From a virus, in the IMG/VR virus record IMGVR_UViG_3300023179_000230, positions 1 to 40,340 of that record: DNA of 40,340 nt; one strand, 5' to 3'. Below the pieces are notes generated by a model, which saw only the letters and a program-made list of their open reading frames with translations, had not been told where the DNA came from and did no database searches. The first letter of the stretch is position 1, and each line of letters starts with the position of its first letter. Below, in pieces: positions 40,001 through 40,340 of the stretch. The position numbers and the translations under genes are program-made.

Positions 40001-40236
40001 GAAACAATCAGCCAACAAATTGTATTATTTGTGACCGTGAAGTGAAGTATCTATGGCCGGATTTGGAAAAAACAACAAATCTGGAAAATGCTTCAGATAT
40101 CACTGTCCAAAGCGATTACGGCAGTGATTTTGATTTAGATCAATTTGAAGCAACAATTTGCGATAACTGCTTGAAACAAGCAATTGAATCGCAAAAAGTT
40201 CGCTATGTGAAAACGCTGCAATTTAAATCCGAATAA
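39997..40236 (+). CDS. Small zinc-ribbon protein
   Basis: A 79-residue protein with TTACAAGAAAGAG before the ATG, overlapping the previous gene by 4 bases. CIIC at residues 9-12 and CDNC at 55-58 form a zinc ribbon. Between them lies SDYGSDFDLDQFEATI, a pattern I have seen in small ribbon proteins of phages and bacteria without known function. The end is a short basic helix. Confidence 0.7.
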   Translation: MRNNQPTNCIICDREVKYLWPDLEKTTNLENASDITVQSDYGSDFDLDQFEATICDNCLKQAIESQKVRYVKTLQFKSE

Positions 40237-40256
40237 CAACAAAGAAAGGCAAAACA

Positions 40257-40340
40257 ATGGGTAAACATAGAAGAAATTGGCAATACGCAATTACAAAAGA
40301 AGTATTGGCTATTCACGAAGTGATTGAGCCATATGATTGG
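40257..40340 (+). CDS. Start of an unknown gene, cut by the window end
   Basis: Only 28 codons are visible (MGKHRRNWQYAITKEVLAIH, then EVIEPYDW). ACAAAGAAAGG stands about 8 bases before the ATG, the same kind of ribosome site as its operon neighbours. The start is basic, then acidic. Nothing more can be said. Confidence 0.6.
   Translation, partial: MGKHRRNWQYAITKEVLAIHEVIEPYDW

Noticed and set aside
1-40340. Prophage state or lysogeny genes
   Set aside because: No integrase, attachment site pair, excisionase next to an integrase, or repressor could be supported. Absence in this window does not exclude them elsewhere.

Overview
The window looks like part of the genome of a tailed, siphovirus-type phage. 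It carries a very long tape measure protein, a tail tip and fibre module, a phage-type replication set and a terminase. Every gene I can support is on the + strand, and most stop and start codons overlap (ATGA, TAATG). Base composition is clearly AT-rich. A WhiB-like protein with the full four-cysteine pattern (16188-16493) points to an actinobacterial host, because WhiB proteins are essentially confined to Actinobacteria and their phages. Combined with the low GC this suggests a low-GC aquatic actinobacterium, but that is inference. No integrase, repressor, holin, endolysin, portal or capsid gene is visible, so lifestyle cannot be judged and part of the genome lies outside the window.

Layout. 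(1) 1-13.7 kb, tail module: the end of a probable tail assembly chaperone, a 1928-aa tape measure protein, two tandem paralogous distal-tail-like proteins (the second with a long internal repeat array), a 1310-aa tail hub protein with PA14-like and LamG-like domains, a fibre with a self-cleaving S74 chaperone domain, and a small tail protein. (2) 13.7-16.7 kb: an HNH endonuclease, a metallophosphoesterase, a zinc-ribbon protein, a MerR-like regulator, a WhiB-like protein and small genes. (3) 16.7-23.7 kb, replication core: DnaB-type helicase, DnaG-type primase, ssDNA-binding protein, tRNA-Ala, HAD nucleotidase and a complete DnaE polymerase. (4) 23.7-27.6 kb: a surface-modification cassette of three glycosyltransferase-like proteins and an FkbM methyltransferase. 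(5) 27.6-33.7 kb, DNA metabolism: RecA, MazG, a PD-(D/E)XK-like protein, a C5-cytosine methyltransferase containing a probable nested gene in another frame, a Cas4-like nuclease, a RuvC-like resolvase, HTH and cysteine-cluster proteins. (6) 33.7-37.7 kb: a putative small terminase, a repeat-rich regulatory region, the large terminase, a single-gene unit ending in a strong terminator, and a probably leaderless glycosyltransferase gene. (7) 37.7-40.3 kb: a 427-bp structured non-coding region followed by an operon of small unknown proteins, several with zinc-binding cysteines.

The phage appears able to build most of its own replisome (polymerase, helicase, primase, SSB, RecA) and to adjust nucleotides (MazG, nucleotidase), methylate its DNA and modify surfaces with glycans. 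The least ordinary signals are the nested gene inside the methyltransferase, a family of TGTAA/TTACA dyads shared by two intergenic regions, a tandem 36-bp repeat before terL, a 72-nt hairpin before the last operon, and two start codons placed where transcription should begin.
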